A DNA stretch of 64,000 bases from Bacillus gaemokensis (GTDB lineage: Bacteria; Bacillota; Bacilli; Bacillales; Bacillaceae_G): contig NZ_LTAQ01000012.1 in assembly GCF_001590835.1 (NCBI RefSeq), forward strand, positions 514,925-578,924, given 5' to 3'. Under the pieces are notes generated by a model, which had not been told where the DNA came from, did no database searches, and worked only from the letters and a program-made list of their open reading frames with translations. Of this stretch, positions 23,192 through 30,927 are shown one piece after another; within the stretch, counting starts at the first letter, position 1, and each line of letters starts with the position of its first letter. The position numbers were made by a program, and so were the translations under genes.

Positions 23192-23494
23192 ATGAATGCT
23201 GCGACAATCCGTTTTACAAGAAAACTTCTAGATTTAACGCAAACCGAGTTAGGAAATCTGGCAGGTGTTAATCGACAAGCTGTAAATCGATGGGAGAGGG
23301 GGTTACAAAACCCGAATAGAGATAGTGTAAAGCGAATCCGAACGGTGCTTGGTGACGAAGTCCTTGCAAAGATAGACGTATTTATGTACGAACAGGAGCT
23401 AAAAGAGCTAAAAGATTCAGTTAAAGCGCAAGTAGCCGCACGAGCTAAAGTTAAAAGAAAAGACGGAAGTACGAAAGCGGGTGTAAATGTATGA
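23192..23494 (+). CDS. XRE-family helix-turn-helix regulator
   Basis: 100 residues with an N-terminal Cro/C1-type HTH: FTRKLLDLTQTELGNLAGVNRQAVNRWERGLQNPNRDSVKRI. A helical, basic C-terminal half (EQELKELKDSVKAQVAARAKVKRK) follows. GGGAGGTGTGTTAA precedes the ATG. It starts directly after the Tad2-like stop and its own stop overlaps the next gene by 4 bases, so it belongs to a tight operon with both. It probably controls this operon or the element's lysogeny-like state. Confidence 0.85.
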   Translation: MNAATIRFTRKLLDLTQTELGNLAGVNRQAVNRWERGLQNPNRDSVKRIRTVLGDEVLAKIDVFMYEQELKELKDSVKAQVAARAKVKRKDGSTKAGVNV

Positions 23495-23955
23495 GACCTC
23501 TCATGGTATGTAACGTCCACGAACTGTGGGGGCGCTCCTTCTTATACGCTTATGTATACGACGATAATTATTTACTCGCACAAATTATCTCGCCTGTAGA
23601 AGATGAGCCAATAGCCAAGAAGATACGAGAAATAGTGTGGAGCAACTGCGACGACTTACCAGCGTTCGATGTATGGACAAGCACCGAATCTATTTATCTA
23701 GCGTGTTTAGGTGAACCCGATATGACGGGACACTTTAAAACGCAGGAAGATACCTCGGAAACATTCAGAAGTTTCGAAGACGAGAAGATGCAAATAGCTC
23801 TAATCGACATGTATGAATTAAAAGATCCGAATGAAATAAAACAAATAAAACAAATACCGAAGTGGCGCACAGTATTAATCGAGTGGCTGCGTAAAGGTAT
23901 TCAACTATTAGAGGGGGAAACGAAAGATGGAATGGGAACTATACGAGAAATATAA
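23491..23955 (+). CDS. Unrecognised 154-residue element protein
   Basis: Starts at the ATGA overlap with the XRE gene. The N-terminal half is strand-rich with aromatic residues (LWGRSFLYAYVYDDNYLLAQII, NCDDLPAFDVWTSTESIYLACLGEPDM), the second half helical and charged. No known motif is visible. The last 29 bases overlap the next gene. Conserved spacing argues for a real product. Confidence 0.7.
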   Translation: MRPLMVCNVHELWGRSFLYAYVYDDNYLLAQIISPVEDEPIAKKIREIVWSNCDDLPAFDVWTSTESIYLACLGEPDMTGHFKTQEDTSETFRSFEDEKMQIALIDMYELKDPNEIKQIKQIPKWRTVLIEWLRKGIQLLEGETKDGMGTIREI

Positions 23956-24529
23956 GGCACAAGACGATAAGGCATTAGAGTTCACAGAAAGATACGCACA
24001 GAAGGTAAGAGATGCGAAAGAGAGTGTAGCAGCTGCTGTAGTGGTATATGAAGATGTACTGCGCAAGGGGTTTGCAGGCGAAAGTGTCGGGACTCAAAAG
24101 AAGAAGGCGCTAGGGGATATCGACAAGGCTAAAGCTGCGCTGCAAGTAGCAGAGAAAGAGGCGAGTCAAGCGAATGAGTACGCCGAACAGGAGCTACAAG
24201 GGAGAATCACTGTAGAGGATTTATGGGCGGACTGGGATAACAGTATTGAACCCAAGGTTCAAAAAGAACGTGTACAACCAATCATAGAACGAGCGCAGAA
24301 GGCTATATTGGAATACTACCGTTCCATCGTGGCGTACTACGAGTTAAATAATGAGTTTAACGAAATAGGTTCTGACTTAAATAGTCTAGCTCGTGGACGT
24401 AAGGGTGCGCAGCGATACTTTTACGGAGTATTTCAAGATGCCGATATGCCAAAAATAGACGAGCATATCATAGAGCAGATTCATAGATATCAAAAGCTAC
24501 CTGTAGCACTTCAAGAAAAAACTAACTAA
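23927..24529 (+). CDS. Unrecognised 200-residue coiled-coil protein
   Basis: Almost entirely helical, with long heptad-like stretches (residues about 15-90, KALEFTERYAQKVRDAKE..., KAKAALQVAEKEASQANEYAEQ) and a Trp/Tyr-rich centre (VEDLWADWDNSIEP, ILEYYRSIVAYYELNNE). ATG follows GAGGGGGAAACGAAAG, inside the preceding gene. Its place three genes before a tape-measure gene would suit a tail chaperone or scaffold, but no such family is recognised. Confidence 0.65.
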   Translation: MEWELYEKYKAQDDKALEFTERYAQKVRDAKESVAAAVVVYEDVLRKGFAGESVGTQKKKALGDIDKAKAALQVAEKEASQANEYAEQELQGRITVEDLWADWDNSIEPKVQKERVQPIIERAQKAILEYYRSIVAYYELNNEFNEIGSDLNSLARGRKGAQRYFYGVFQDADMPKIDEHIIEQIHRYQKLPVALQEKTN

Positions 24530-24550
24530 TTAAAGGAGACAGAGGAGACA

Positions 24551-25309
24551 ATGGCAAACACTACTAACATTATTCAAGAAAACATCGACAAAGCTAGAGA
24601 AATTAAGAAAGGTACAACAAGTTTCATGAGCGGTTTAATGAACGAATTTTACCGCCCAGAGCGTAACGCAATCGAAATGGACAAAATGCTAACGTACGAA
24701 GGGAAGAAGGAAAAGGCGAAGAAACTTAGTGATAAGTACGAAGTAGCCTTTATGCGTGAGATGCAGAAGCGTCGTGATGAATACGAAGCGCTGCTGCAAG
24801 AAGCGAAACTAGAAGCCGAAAAAGTACTAATCGCTACTGCGCCAAAAGTCGAAGAACATACGCAGAAACTATTCGATTTAAAAGCGGGTAAAGTGAAAAG
24901 CGCAGTAATGTTCGCATCATCTAGTACAAGCGCTATTAAGTCGCTAGAGCAGCTCGTATCTGCTGAGAAAGAACCTGCATTAGCTCAACAGGCGCTAGCT
25001 TCCTTTATGGATATGTCGCAGCAAGTACTAGAGCTAACACCAGCAGGACAAAAGGTGGCAATACGTAAGCAACTGGGCGACATGTACAAGCGTTTAGAAG
25101 GTCAATCGGAAGTGGGAGATGCGACAGGAGCTAGAGCGGCTATTCAAGATATAGAGAGTCTAGCAGGTGCGCCATTCGCTATCGGATTCATTCAAAAGGC
25201 GGCAGCCGAAATTAGCGAGGATACAGCGAAATACATGAACGAGCCTAGTCGATACTTCGAAGAGAAAACAGGCTTTGTACAGGAAGTAGAATCGGTACGA
25301 ACACGATAA
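24551..25309 (+). CDS. Unrecognised 252-residue helical protein
   Basis: All-helical, Ala/Glu/Lys-rich (KKEKAKKLSDKYEVAFMREM, RRDEYEALLQEAKLEAEKVL), with a less charged C-terminal region (AAIQDIESLAGAPFAIGFIQKAAAEI). Strong ribosome site GGAGACAGAGGAGACA. Ends at a terminator that separates it from the tape-measure gene. Could be a structural or chaperone protein of the tail module; not recognised. Confidence 0.68.
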   Translation: MANTTNIIQENIDKAREIKKGTTSFMSGLMNEFYRPERNAIEMDKMLTYEGKKEKAKKLSDKYEVAFMREMQKRRDEYEALLQEAKLEAEKVLIATAPKVEEHTQKLFDLKAGKVKSAVMFASSSTSAIKSLEQLVSAEKEPALAQQALASFMDMSQQVLELTPAGQKVAIRKQLGDMYKRLEGQSEVGDATGARAAIQDIESLAGAPFAIGFIQKAAAEISEDTAKYMNEPSRYFEEKTGFVQEVESVRTR

Positions 25310-25316
25310 AAGTTAA

Positions 25317-25350
25317 GGCGCGGGATGATTTAGACCCTCGCGTCTTTTTC
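25317..25350 (+). terminator. Terminator between the 252-residue protein and the tape-measure gene
   Basis: GGCGCGGG-N10-CCCtcGCGTC with a two-base bulge, followed by TTTTTC. Confidence 0.7.
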
Positions 25351-25385
25351 TATGTGAAAAATACATAATACGGAGGGGAAACTAA

Positions 25386-28300
25386 ATGGCAGGCGGAGCA
25401 AATGCGGGCGAAGTACGGGCTAGACTCGTACTCGACAACGTCCAGTTTAGACAAGGAGTACAACAAGCTCGAAACGATATGCAAGGGTTAAGCAATAGTA
25501 GTAGACAGTCAGCGCAAGGAATGTCAGCATTAACTACAGCTAGTGCAGCAGTAGGTACGGCAGTAGTAGCAGCAGTAGGCGCAAGTGTTGGCGCAGCAGC
25601 TAACTTCGAGCAATCAATGGCTCGTGTAAAGGCGATTAGTGGTGCAACAGATGGGGAGTTCGCAAAGCTATCGCAAACAGCGAAAGACCTCGGAGCAAGT
25701 ACGCAGTTTAGTGCGACACAAGCATCGGAAGCACTTTCGTATCTATCTATGGCTGGTTTCAAAACAGAGCAGTCAATTAAGGCATTACCGTCGGTACTTA
25801 ACTTAGCGGCAGCGGGACAAATGGACTTAGGACGAAGTGCGGATATAGTATCTAACATCATGACGGGGTTCGGTGTATCAGCAGACAATACGGGACACGC
25901 AGTAGATGTATTAGTTAAAACGATGACCAGCGCAAACACCGACTTACCAATGTTAGGAGATGCGATGAAATACGTAGCCCCAGTAGCATCAAGTTTAGGC
26001 ATTTCGATGGAAGACACGGCTACAGCAGTAGCGAAGATGTCCGATGCAGGTATACAGGGTTCGATGGCAGGTACAGCGTTACGTGCGGCATTACTACAGT
26101 TAAACAGCCCAGTAGGTGCAGCACAGAAGGAAATGGAGAAGCTAGGTCTTAACGTTAAAGATGCGCACGGCAACATGCTACCACTACCACAAATTATCGG
26201 TAAAGTAAACGAGAAAACGAAGGACATGACAGACTCGCAGAAAACAGCGACAGCAGCCCACTTAGTAGGTACAGAGGCGGCGAGTGGGTTCGTAGCCCTG
26301 TTAAAAGTAGGCGAGCAAGGTCTAGCGGATTACTCGAAAGGATTAGAAAACAGCGCAGGCACAGCCGAGCGAGTGGCGAAGGTTCAGCAGGAAACGCTAA
26401 AAGGTGCGTGGGACGGTCTTACGAGTGCGGCGGAAGGTTTAGCTATCGGAATCGGCGAGAAGATGCTACCAGCATTTACAGCAGTAGTAAAAGGCGCAAC
26501 AGGGTTCGTAGATGTACTAGCAAAACTAGACCCACAAATGGTAGGCGCAGGATTAGCAGCAGCGGGTACAGCGGCAGGGGTCGCGCTATTCGCGACGGGA
26601 ATTACGAAGGCAATTACGGCAGTGCGTGCGTTTAGTGTCGCCCTAATAAGTAACCCAGCTACAGCATGGATTGCAGGGATATCTATCGCAGTCGGTGCGT
26701 TAACTGGCGTACTCGTTGGTGCGAAAAAGGAAACCGAAGAGTTTAAAGAGGTATCTTTCGATACTTATAAATCGTTAGACCAACAGAGCGAAGGATTAAA
26801 GAGTGCAGCAGACGAGTATGACAATCTTCGAAGTAAGGTAAATCTAAGCAACGAAGAGCTTTTAAAATACCGCAGCTTACAACAGGACTTAGAACGTGCA
26901 ACAGACCCACGAGCTAAACAAGAAATCCAACAGGCACTAGATACGCTTATACAAAAGAGCGGTGCAAATAACGACCAAATTCAAAAGACTATCGAACTTT
27001 CGGACAAGGTTATAGAACAAGCCCCAGGAACAGCTCGCTCGTTCAACGATAGAGGACAAGCCATCGCCACAAGTACAGACGCAGCACGCCAGTACGTAGA
27101 GGAGTTAAACAAGGCGAAAGAAGCAGAGCTAGAGCTACAAAAAGCTAACGCTATGAAAAACCTACATAAAGACTTAACGACATATAAGGATTCGATAAAG
27201 ACAGTAAATGACCTTATCGACGATACGCCGAATAAAGTCAAAAAGGTAGAGGAAGCACAAGCGAACCTTGCTACTCGTGAGGAAGTTATGGTTAGGGTGC
27301 GAAAGAATGGGTCAGAAAAACAGATAGAGTTACAGCAGCAAATCATAGACAAATCCAAAGATCAACTTAATACATCTAAGCAAGAGCTACAAGAACACAA
27401 GGCGAAAATCTACTCGAAACAAGCCGAAGTAACCCTAGCAGAGCAAGCGCTGCAAAAGGGTAATGCATCATTCGACCAAATCGTATCTATTAAGATGGCG
27501 CAAGCGGGCATTAACTACGAAAAGGGAAAAGAAATCGAAGCTATCGACGTAGCTATTGCGAAAGAACAGGAGAAAATCGGCAAGCTCAACGAAGTTAAGA
27601 ATGCGAATGGCGGTTTAACCGAAGAACAACAAAAGCAGTTAGACGCAGCTAATCAAAATGTAAGCAAGTATGGAGAGTTAAAGGGCGCTATCGTACAAAA
27701 CAAAAGCGAGCAAGAAACGTTCAACATGACAGTACGTGATGGTAAGCGAGAGGCGGGCGAACTACAGGAGATTTTAGATAAGCCAGTCGATAAAAAGGTT
27801 AACGTAGACACCGCCGAAGGTGAAAACAAAGTAACTATCTTAGACAGACTCGCAGCGCTAGAGCAGACGAAAAAGGTCAATGCCGATACATCGCAAGCGG
27901 ATGGAAAGATTAACGATACGAATGCGAAGGCAGAAGAGGAAAAAACGAAGCCTTTAGACCTTAATCCAACGGTAGCAAACGCTAAGATTATCGAAACGAA
28001 TCTAAAAGCTGAAGAGAAGAAAACGAAGCCGATTCTTGGTAATCCGATGGATGCGTTTAGCAAAATAGCGCAAGTAGATAGCAAAGCGGAAAGAGAGAAA
28101 GTAAAAGCAATCCTTGCAAACCCAGCGGACGCATTCGCAAAGATAAAGGAAGCCGACCAAAAGGCAGAGGCAGCGAAAACGAAGCCTATCGACGGAAACC
28201 CGACGCAAGCAAACGCTAAGATTCTTGAAACGAATCGAAAGATAGAAGAAGGTAAGACGAAGAAGGTAGATGCGAATACATCTAGTGCGGACTCTAAAGT

Positions 28301-28748
28301 AGAAAGCCTTAGCAAAAAAGCGTCAAAAGACGAAACCAAAAACGTATTCGTTAAGATATGGGAGACGTTAACAGGAAGCGGCGACAGTAAGCGACATAAC
28401 GGCGGTACTACACAGAGTATTCGACCTAAGTACCATAATGGTGGATCACCGAGGGCGCAGAGACCTAATCGTCCGAAGTTCGACGAAGTGGACGTACGAC
28501 TACTTAAAAACGAAATGGTACTTACCGCAGGGCAGCAGGAGAATCTATTTAACATGATTCGAACGTTTAACGCAGGTACGGCAATGAGCGTAATGAAGGC
28601 ACAAGAAACGGCGACAAGTGGTAGTAGTGGAGTTTCTATAACGAATCATATCCACGAAATGAATGTCCGTGACGATAATGATATAGAAAAAATCGCTAAA
28701 GAGTTAGGGCGCTTAGAAAAGCAACGACAACGTGCTAGAGGGTATTAA
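25386..28748 (+). CDS. Phage tail tape-measure protein (TP901 type)
   Basis: 1120 residues. The N-terminal TP901 domain (residues about 70-350) is complete: NFEQSMARVKAISGATDGEF, LGASTQFSATQASEALSYLS, MAGFKTEQSIKALPSVLNLA, IMTGFGVSADNTGHAVDVL, AGTALRAALLQLNSPVGAA. Hydrophobic segments follow at about 375-450, then long coiled coil (about 455-800), about five 26-27-residue repeats (about 830-970, xxNPxxAxAKIxExxxKAEExKTKPI) and a typical end with YHNGG and DVRLLKNEMVLTAGQQENLF. In siphophages it sets tail length. Ribosome site GGAGGGGAAACTAA. No other tail gene accompanies it, which is unusual. Confidence 0.95.
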   Translation: MAGGANAGEVRARLVLDNVQFRQGVQQARNDMQGLSNSSRQSAQGMSALTTASAAVGTAVVAAVGASVGAAANFEQSMARVKAISGATDGEFAKLSQTAKDLGASTQFSATQASEALSYLSMAGFKTEQSIKALPSVLNLAAAGQMDLGRSADIVSNIMTGFGVSADNTGHAVDVLVKTMTSANTDLPMLGDAMKYVAPVASSLGISMEDTATAVAKMSDAGIQGSMAGTALRAALLQLNSPVGAAQKEMEKLGLNVKDAHGNMLPLPQIIGKVNEKTKDMTDSQKTATAAHLVGTEAASGFVALLKVGEQGLADYSKGLENSAGTAERVAKVQQETLKGAWDGLTSAAEGLAIGIGEKMLPAFTAVVKGATGFVDVLAKLDPQMVGAGLAAAGTAAGVALFATGITKAITAVRAFSVALISNPATAWIAGISIAVGALTGVLVGAKKETEEFKEVSFDTYKSLDQQSEGLKSAADEYDNLRSKVNLSNEELLKYRSLQQDLERATDPRAKQEIQQALDTLIQKSGANNDQIQKTIELSDKVIEQAPGTARSFNDRGQAIATSTDAARQYVEELNKAKEAELELQKANAMKNLHKDLTTYKDSIKTVNDLIDDTPNKVKKVEEAQANLATREEVMVRVRKNGSEKQIELQQQIIDKSKDQLNTSKQELQEHKAKIYSKQAEVTLAEQALQKGNASFDQIVSIKMAQAGINYEKGKEIEAIDVAIAKEQEKIGKLNEVKNANGGLTEEQQKQLDAANQNVSKYGELKGAIVQNKSEQETFNMTVRDGKREAGELQEILDKPVDKKVNVDTAEGENKVTILDRLAALEQTKKVNADTSQADGKINDTNAKAEEEKTKPLDLNPTVANAKIIETNLKAEEKKTKPILGNPMDAFSKIAQVDSKAEREKVKAILANPADAFAKIKEADQKAEAAKTKPIDGNPTQANAKILETNRKIEEGKTKKVDANTSSADSKVESLSKKASKDETKNVFVKIWETLTGSGDSKRHNGGTTQSIRPKYHNGGSPRAQRPNRPKFDEVDVRLLKNEMVLTAGQQENLFNMIRTFNAGTAMSVMKAQETATSGSSGVSITNHIHEMNVRDDNDIEKIAKELGRLEKQRQRARGY

Positions 28749-28765
28749 CATAAGTGAAAGTGGAG

Positions 28766-28793
28766 GGTGTGGCGCTATTCGCTACACCTTTTC
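28766..28793 (+). terminator. Terminator after the tape-measure gene
   Basis: GGTGTGGCG-ctatt-CGCTACACC (one wobble) followed by TTTTC. Confidence 0.85.
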
Positions 28794-28848
28794 TACTTTT
28801 ATATGTTATATTGAGAAAGTAAAATTAAATTATTTGAATTATACAAAA

Positions 28849-28867
28849 TTTACGCAAGGAGCGTAAA
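28849..28867. promoter_or_regulatory. Palindrome TTTACGC-N5-GCGTAAA upstream of the RHH gene
   Basis: Perfect 7-bp palindrome 30 bases before the start codon of the ribbon-helix-helix gene, using the same half-site as the inverted repeats at 17429 and 19935. A likely autoregulatory operator. Confidence 0.6.
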
Positions 28868-28896
28868 TGTAGTCGGAAAGGAAAGGGCAATAAGAT

Positions 28897-29475
28897 ATGA
28901 AAATTCAAGAAGTGATAAAGGCGTTAAGAACGAATAGCGCTAAGGTAGTTGGAAAAGAAGTTGGTATATGTGATAAAAGGTTGTTAAGGGGGTTGAAAAA
29001 CGCGGGGTATGAATATAGTAAAAAAAGTGGTGTAGGTTGGCGATTTACAGGGCAGGGAGAAGCTCCTTTACATCAAAACATAAAAGATTTTATAACAGAC
29101 ACTAATAACGCACCAAAAAGGGTATCCAACGTTGATATAAATAGCAGTTTCACAACTAACGAAATGAAAGATTTACGTAAAATGATGGAATGGTGGGGAA
29201 GCGTTAATGGAAAAGACGATGCGATTTCAAAGCGTAAAGAATGTGCTGTACAATCAGATGATTCTTCCAAAAACGTAGAGCCTCTTTACTCGCTATACAT
29301 ACGTACAAAAGAGCTTGCATCGAAAGACAAAGTGCGTAGGACGATGAATTTAGACAAAGAATTATGTGCGAGGGTAGATAGCTTTGAAAATCAGTACAGC
29401 TTAAATCGAGACGATATCGTAGAGGCTGCATTGCGGGTATTCTTTGAGAAATATAGCGACGAGTATAAGGCGTAA
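28897..29475 (+). CDS. DNA-binding protein with C-terminal ribbon-helix-helix
   Basis: 192 residues. The N-terminal 60 (IQEVIKALRTNSAKVVGKEVGICDKRLLRGLKNAGYEYSK) look like a helix-turn-helix-type domain, the middle is a polar linker, and the C-terminal segment VRRTMNLDKELCARVDSFENQYSLNRDDIVEAALRVFFEKY fits an Arc/MetJ ribbon-helix-helix. This two-domain layout is seen in plasmid and phage regulators or partition-type proteins of bacilli. It is transcribed alone, with a palindrome before it and a terminator after it. Confidence 0.72.
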   Translation: MKIQEVIKALRTNSAKVVGKEVGICDKRLLRGLKNAGYEYSKKSGVGWRFTGQGEAPLHQNIKDFITDTNNAPKRVSNVDINSSFTTNEMKDLRKMMEWWGSVNGKDDAISKRKECAVQSDDSSKNVEPLYSLYIRTKELASKDKVRRTMNLDKELCARVDSFENQYSLNRDDIVEAALRVFFEKYSDEYKA

Positions 29476-29530
29476 AGACTTAATTGCGAGTCTATGATGT
29501 ATAAGTACGTTAAAGAGAAAAAAGAAAATT

Positions 29531-29563
29531 GAGGCGGGGTCTTCGTACTTACGTCTCCTTTTT
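29531..29563 (+). terminator. Terminator after the RHH gene
   Basis: GAGGCG-N15-CGTCTC (one wobble) followed by CTTTTTA; the 290 bases from here to attR hold no gene. Confidence 0.65.
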
Positions 29564-29766
29564 ATACATATGATTGCGTAAAGGTACGCCGAGATTCGAT
29601 ACATTTTTACTTGTCAATGCGGAAAAGTTTGGGTATGATGGAGTTAACGTAATAGACCGTTAAGTAAGAGCGGTATTATTAACCCTTAGAGCGAAAAACA
29701 ATCATGCTAAATGCTTGAAAACATTGATATTATCGCATTTTAATCTGCGTTAAACAGACCGATAAA

Positions 29767-29859
29767 TTCACAATCGATAACCCGAACGCAATCGCATCAT
29801 GCGGATGTGGATCATCTTTCCGTACGGCGTCGAATGCTGGTAAGCCAGAAGAGTGTTAA
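29767..29859 (+). repeat. Right attachment site (attR), stranded yutM tail
   Basis: 93-bp direct repeat of 14216-14308. It encodes the last 30 codons and stop of yutM without a start and is followed at once by the native yutM terminator, showing that this was the original chromosomal junction. Confidence 0.95.
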
Positions 29860-29862
29860 TCA

Positions 29863-29902
29863 TAACCTTCTCACGAATAAGTGAGAAGGTTATTTTTTTG
29901 TT
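29863..29902 (+). terminator. Original yutM terminator, displaced by the element
   Basis: ATAACCTTCTCAC-gaataa-GTGAGAAGGTTATTTTTTT starts 4 bases after the stranded stop codon. Confidence 0.95.
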
Positions 29903-30003
29903 ATCTTACAAAAGTGTAATGTTCATGTCATGTTTTTGAATTTCTCCTCAGACAAAAAGGGATTATGATAACAACATAATAAAAAACACATGAGGTGAAT
30001 GAC

Positions 30004-30357
30004 ATGAAAAGATATATGGCACTTTTTAGTATTTTAGTTGTATTTGCTACGATGTTAGTTGGTTGTGACTTGAATCGTATGGGAAAAGATGAGTACTATG
30101 TTCAAATTACAGTTGATGGAAAAGAAGACAAAGGGAAGGCTAGTGATGGTACTCCTTATACAGATTATCAATATAAATTAGCTGGATTTGATAAAGATGG
30201 TAAAGAAAAAACAATGGAATTTAATGTGCAAAAGAACCTTCGTAAAGAAGCATTCTTACGTGTATTCCACTCTGATAAAAAAGGTGTAACAGCTTGGGAA
30301 GAAGTGAAGAAGGACGAGCTTCCTGCAAAAGTGAAAGAAAAGTTAGGCGTAAAATAA
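30004..30357 (+). CDS. YxeA family lipoprotein (DUF1093)
   Basis: 117 residues. Signal peptide with lipobox LVGC (Cys21) and a small OB-like beta domain typical of YxeA/DUF1093: DEYYVQITVDGKEDKGKASDGTPYTDYQYKLAGFDKDGKEKTMEFNVQKNLRKEAFLRVFHSDKKGVTAWEEV in short conserved blocks. Surface-anchored; function unknown. ATG follows TGAGGTGAATGAC. Terminator downstream. Confidence 0.85.
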   Translation: MKRYMALFSILVVFATMLVGCDLNRMGKDEYYVQITVDGKEDKGKASDGTPYTDYQYKLAGFDKDGKEKTMEFNVQKNLRKEAFLRVFHSDKKGVTAWEEVKKDELPAKVKEKLGVK

Positions 30358-30359
30358 TG

Positions 30360-30393
30360 AAGAAGGAGTTGACCTGTGGGTCAACTCCTTTAT
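30360..30393. terminator. Bidirectional terminator
   Basis: AAGGAGTTGAC-ctgtgg-GTCAACTCCTT stem between two convergent genes. Confidence 0.88.
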
Positions 30394-30842
30394 TTGTTTG
30401 CAAAATCCTCTTCTGAGATTACCGTAAATCCATGTCTTCGGAATAATGCTGTTGTTACGCCGTAACCGTTTTGTTTGTTCCCGTTAAATTCCCCTGTATA
30501 AATGGTAGAGCTACCACAAGACGGGCTACGTTCTTTCAAAATAATGTATTCGGGATTTAAATCTTTTATTTCTTTCAAAGCTTTATAAGCTCCTTGAATA
30601 AAAGCTTCTGTTACATCGTGTCCGTCCTTATCCATTACTTTGGCTTTTCCATCTAGTACATCGTCGCCATTGCCACCGATGATTTCTGCGGAAGGACGAG
30701 GTGTAGGCAAGCCTCCTAACACTTCTGGACAAACGAGAACAGTTTCTTCTTTCTGTAACAGTTCCTCTATTTTTGAGACGAGATTGTCATTCCCATCATA
30801 ACGACAGGCAATACCACCTAAACAAGCACTAATTACAATCAT
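30390..30842 (-). CDS. DUF523 family protein
   Basis: 150 residues with the family signature: SACLGGIACRYDG at the N-terminus, VLVCPEVLGGLPTPRPSAEI, and ILKERSPSCGSSTIYTG. Conserved cysteines at both ends suggest a metal or cluster site; function not established. Convergent with the lipoprotein gene. Confidence 0.88.
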   Translation of the reverse strand: MIVISACLGGIACRYDGNDNLVSKIEELLQKEETVLVCPEVLGGLPTPRPSAEIIGGNGDDVLDGKAKVMDKDGHDVTEAFIQGAYKALKEIKDLNPEYIILKERSPSCGSSTIYTGEFNGNKQNGYGVTTALFRRHGFTVISEEDFANK

Positions 30843-30927
30843 GTTTTTTCTACCTCAGTTCATCAAAAATTATAAAAGAAGCGCCAATTATGCTTTTACA
30901 CTCCTATTTATATAAGGGGTGATGAGA

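Larger units (their letters stand above)
14216..29859. mobile_element. 15.55-kb integrative element in the 3' end of yutM
   Basis: Bounded by the 93-bp att repeats, with a tyrosine integrase just inside the left end facing inward. Contents: integrase, structured RNA, sigma-like protein, small membrane proteins, repeat arrays, candidate type I toxin, lipoprotein, serine resolvase, Rep-like protein with iterons, Tad2-like protein, XRE and RHH regulators, tape-measure protein. The base and codon composition is clearly more GC-rich than the flanks. Capsid, portal, terminase, other tail and lysis genes are absent, so it is neither a whole prophage nor a typical packaged satellite. Self-replication is suggested by the rep/iteron pair; conjugation genes are absent. 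Confidence 0.93.

Noticed and set aside
25382-26227. Long minus-strand frame of 281 codons opposite the tape-measure gene
   Set aside because: It is the antisense shadow of an Ala/Ser-rich coding region, shows no ribosome site, and its composition is a mirror of the tape-measure codons. The same applies to 27653-28555.
14216-29859. Tectivirus-like prophage (15-kb size class known in B. cereus)
   Set aside because: No protein-primed polymerase, packaging ATPase or double-barrel capsid gene; instead there is a siphophage tape-measure protein and att repeats.
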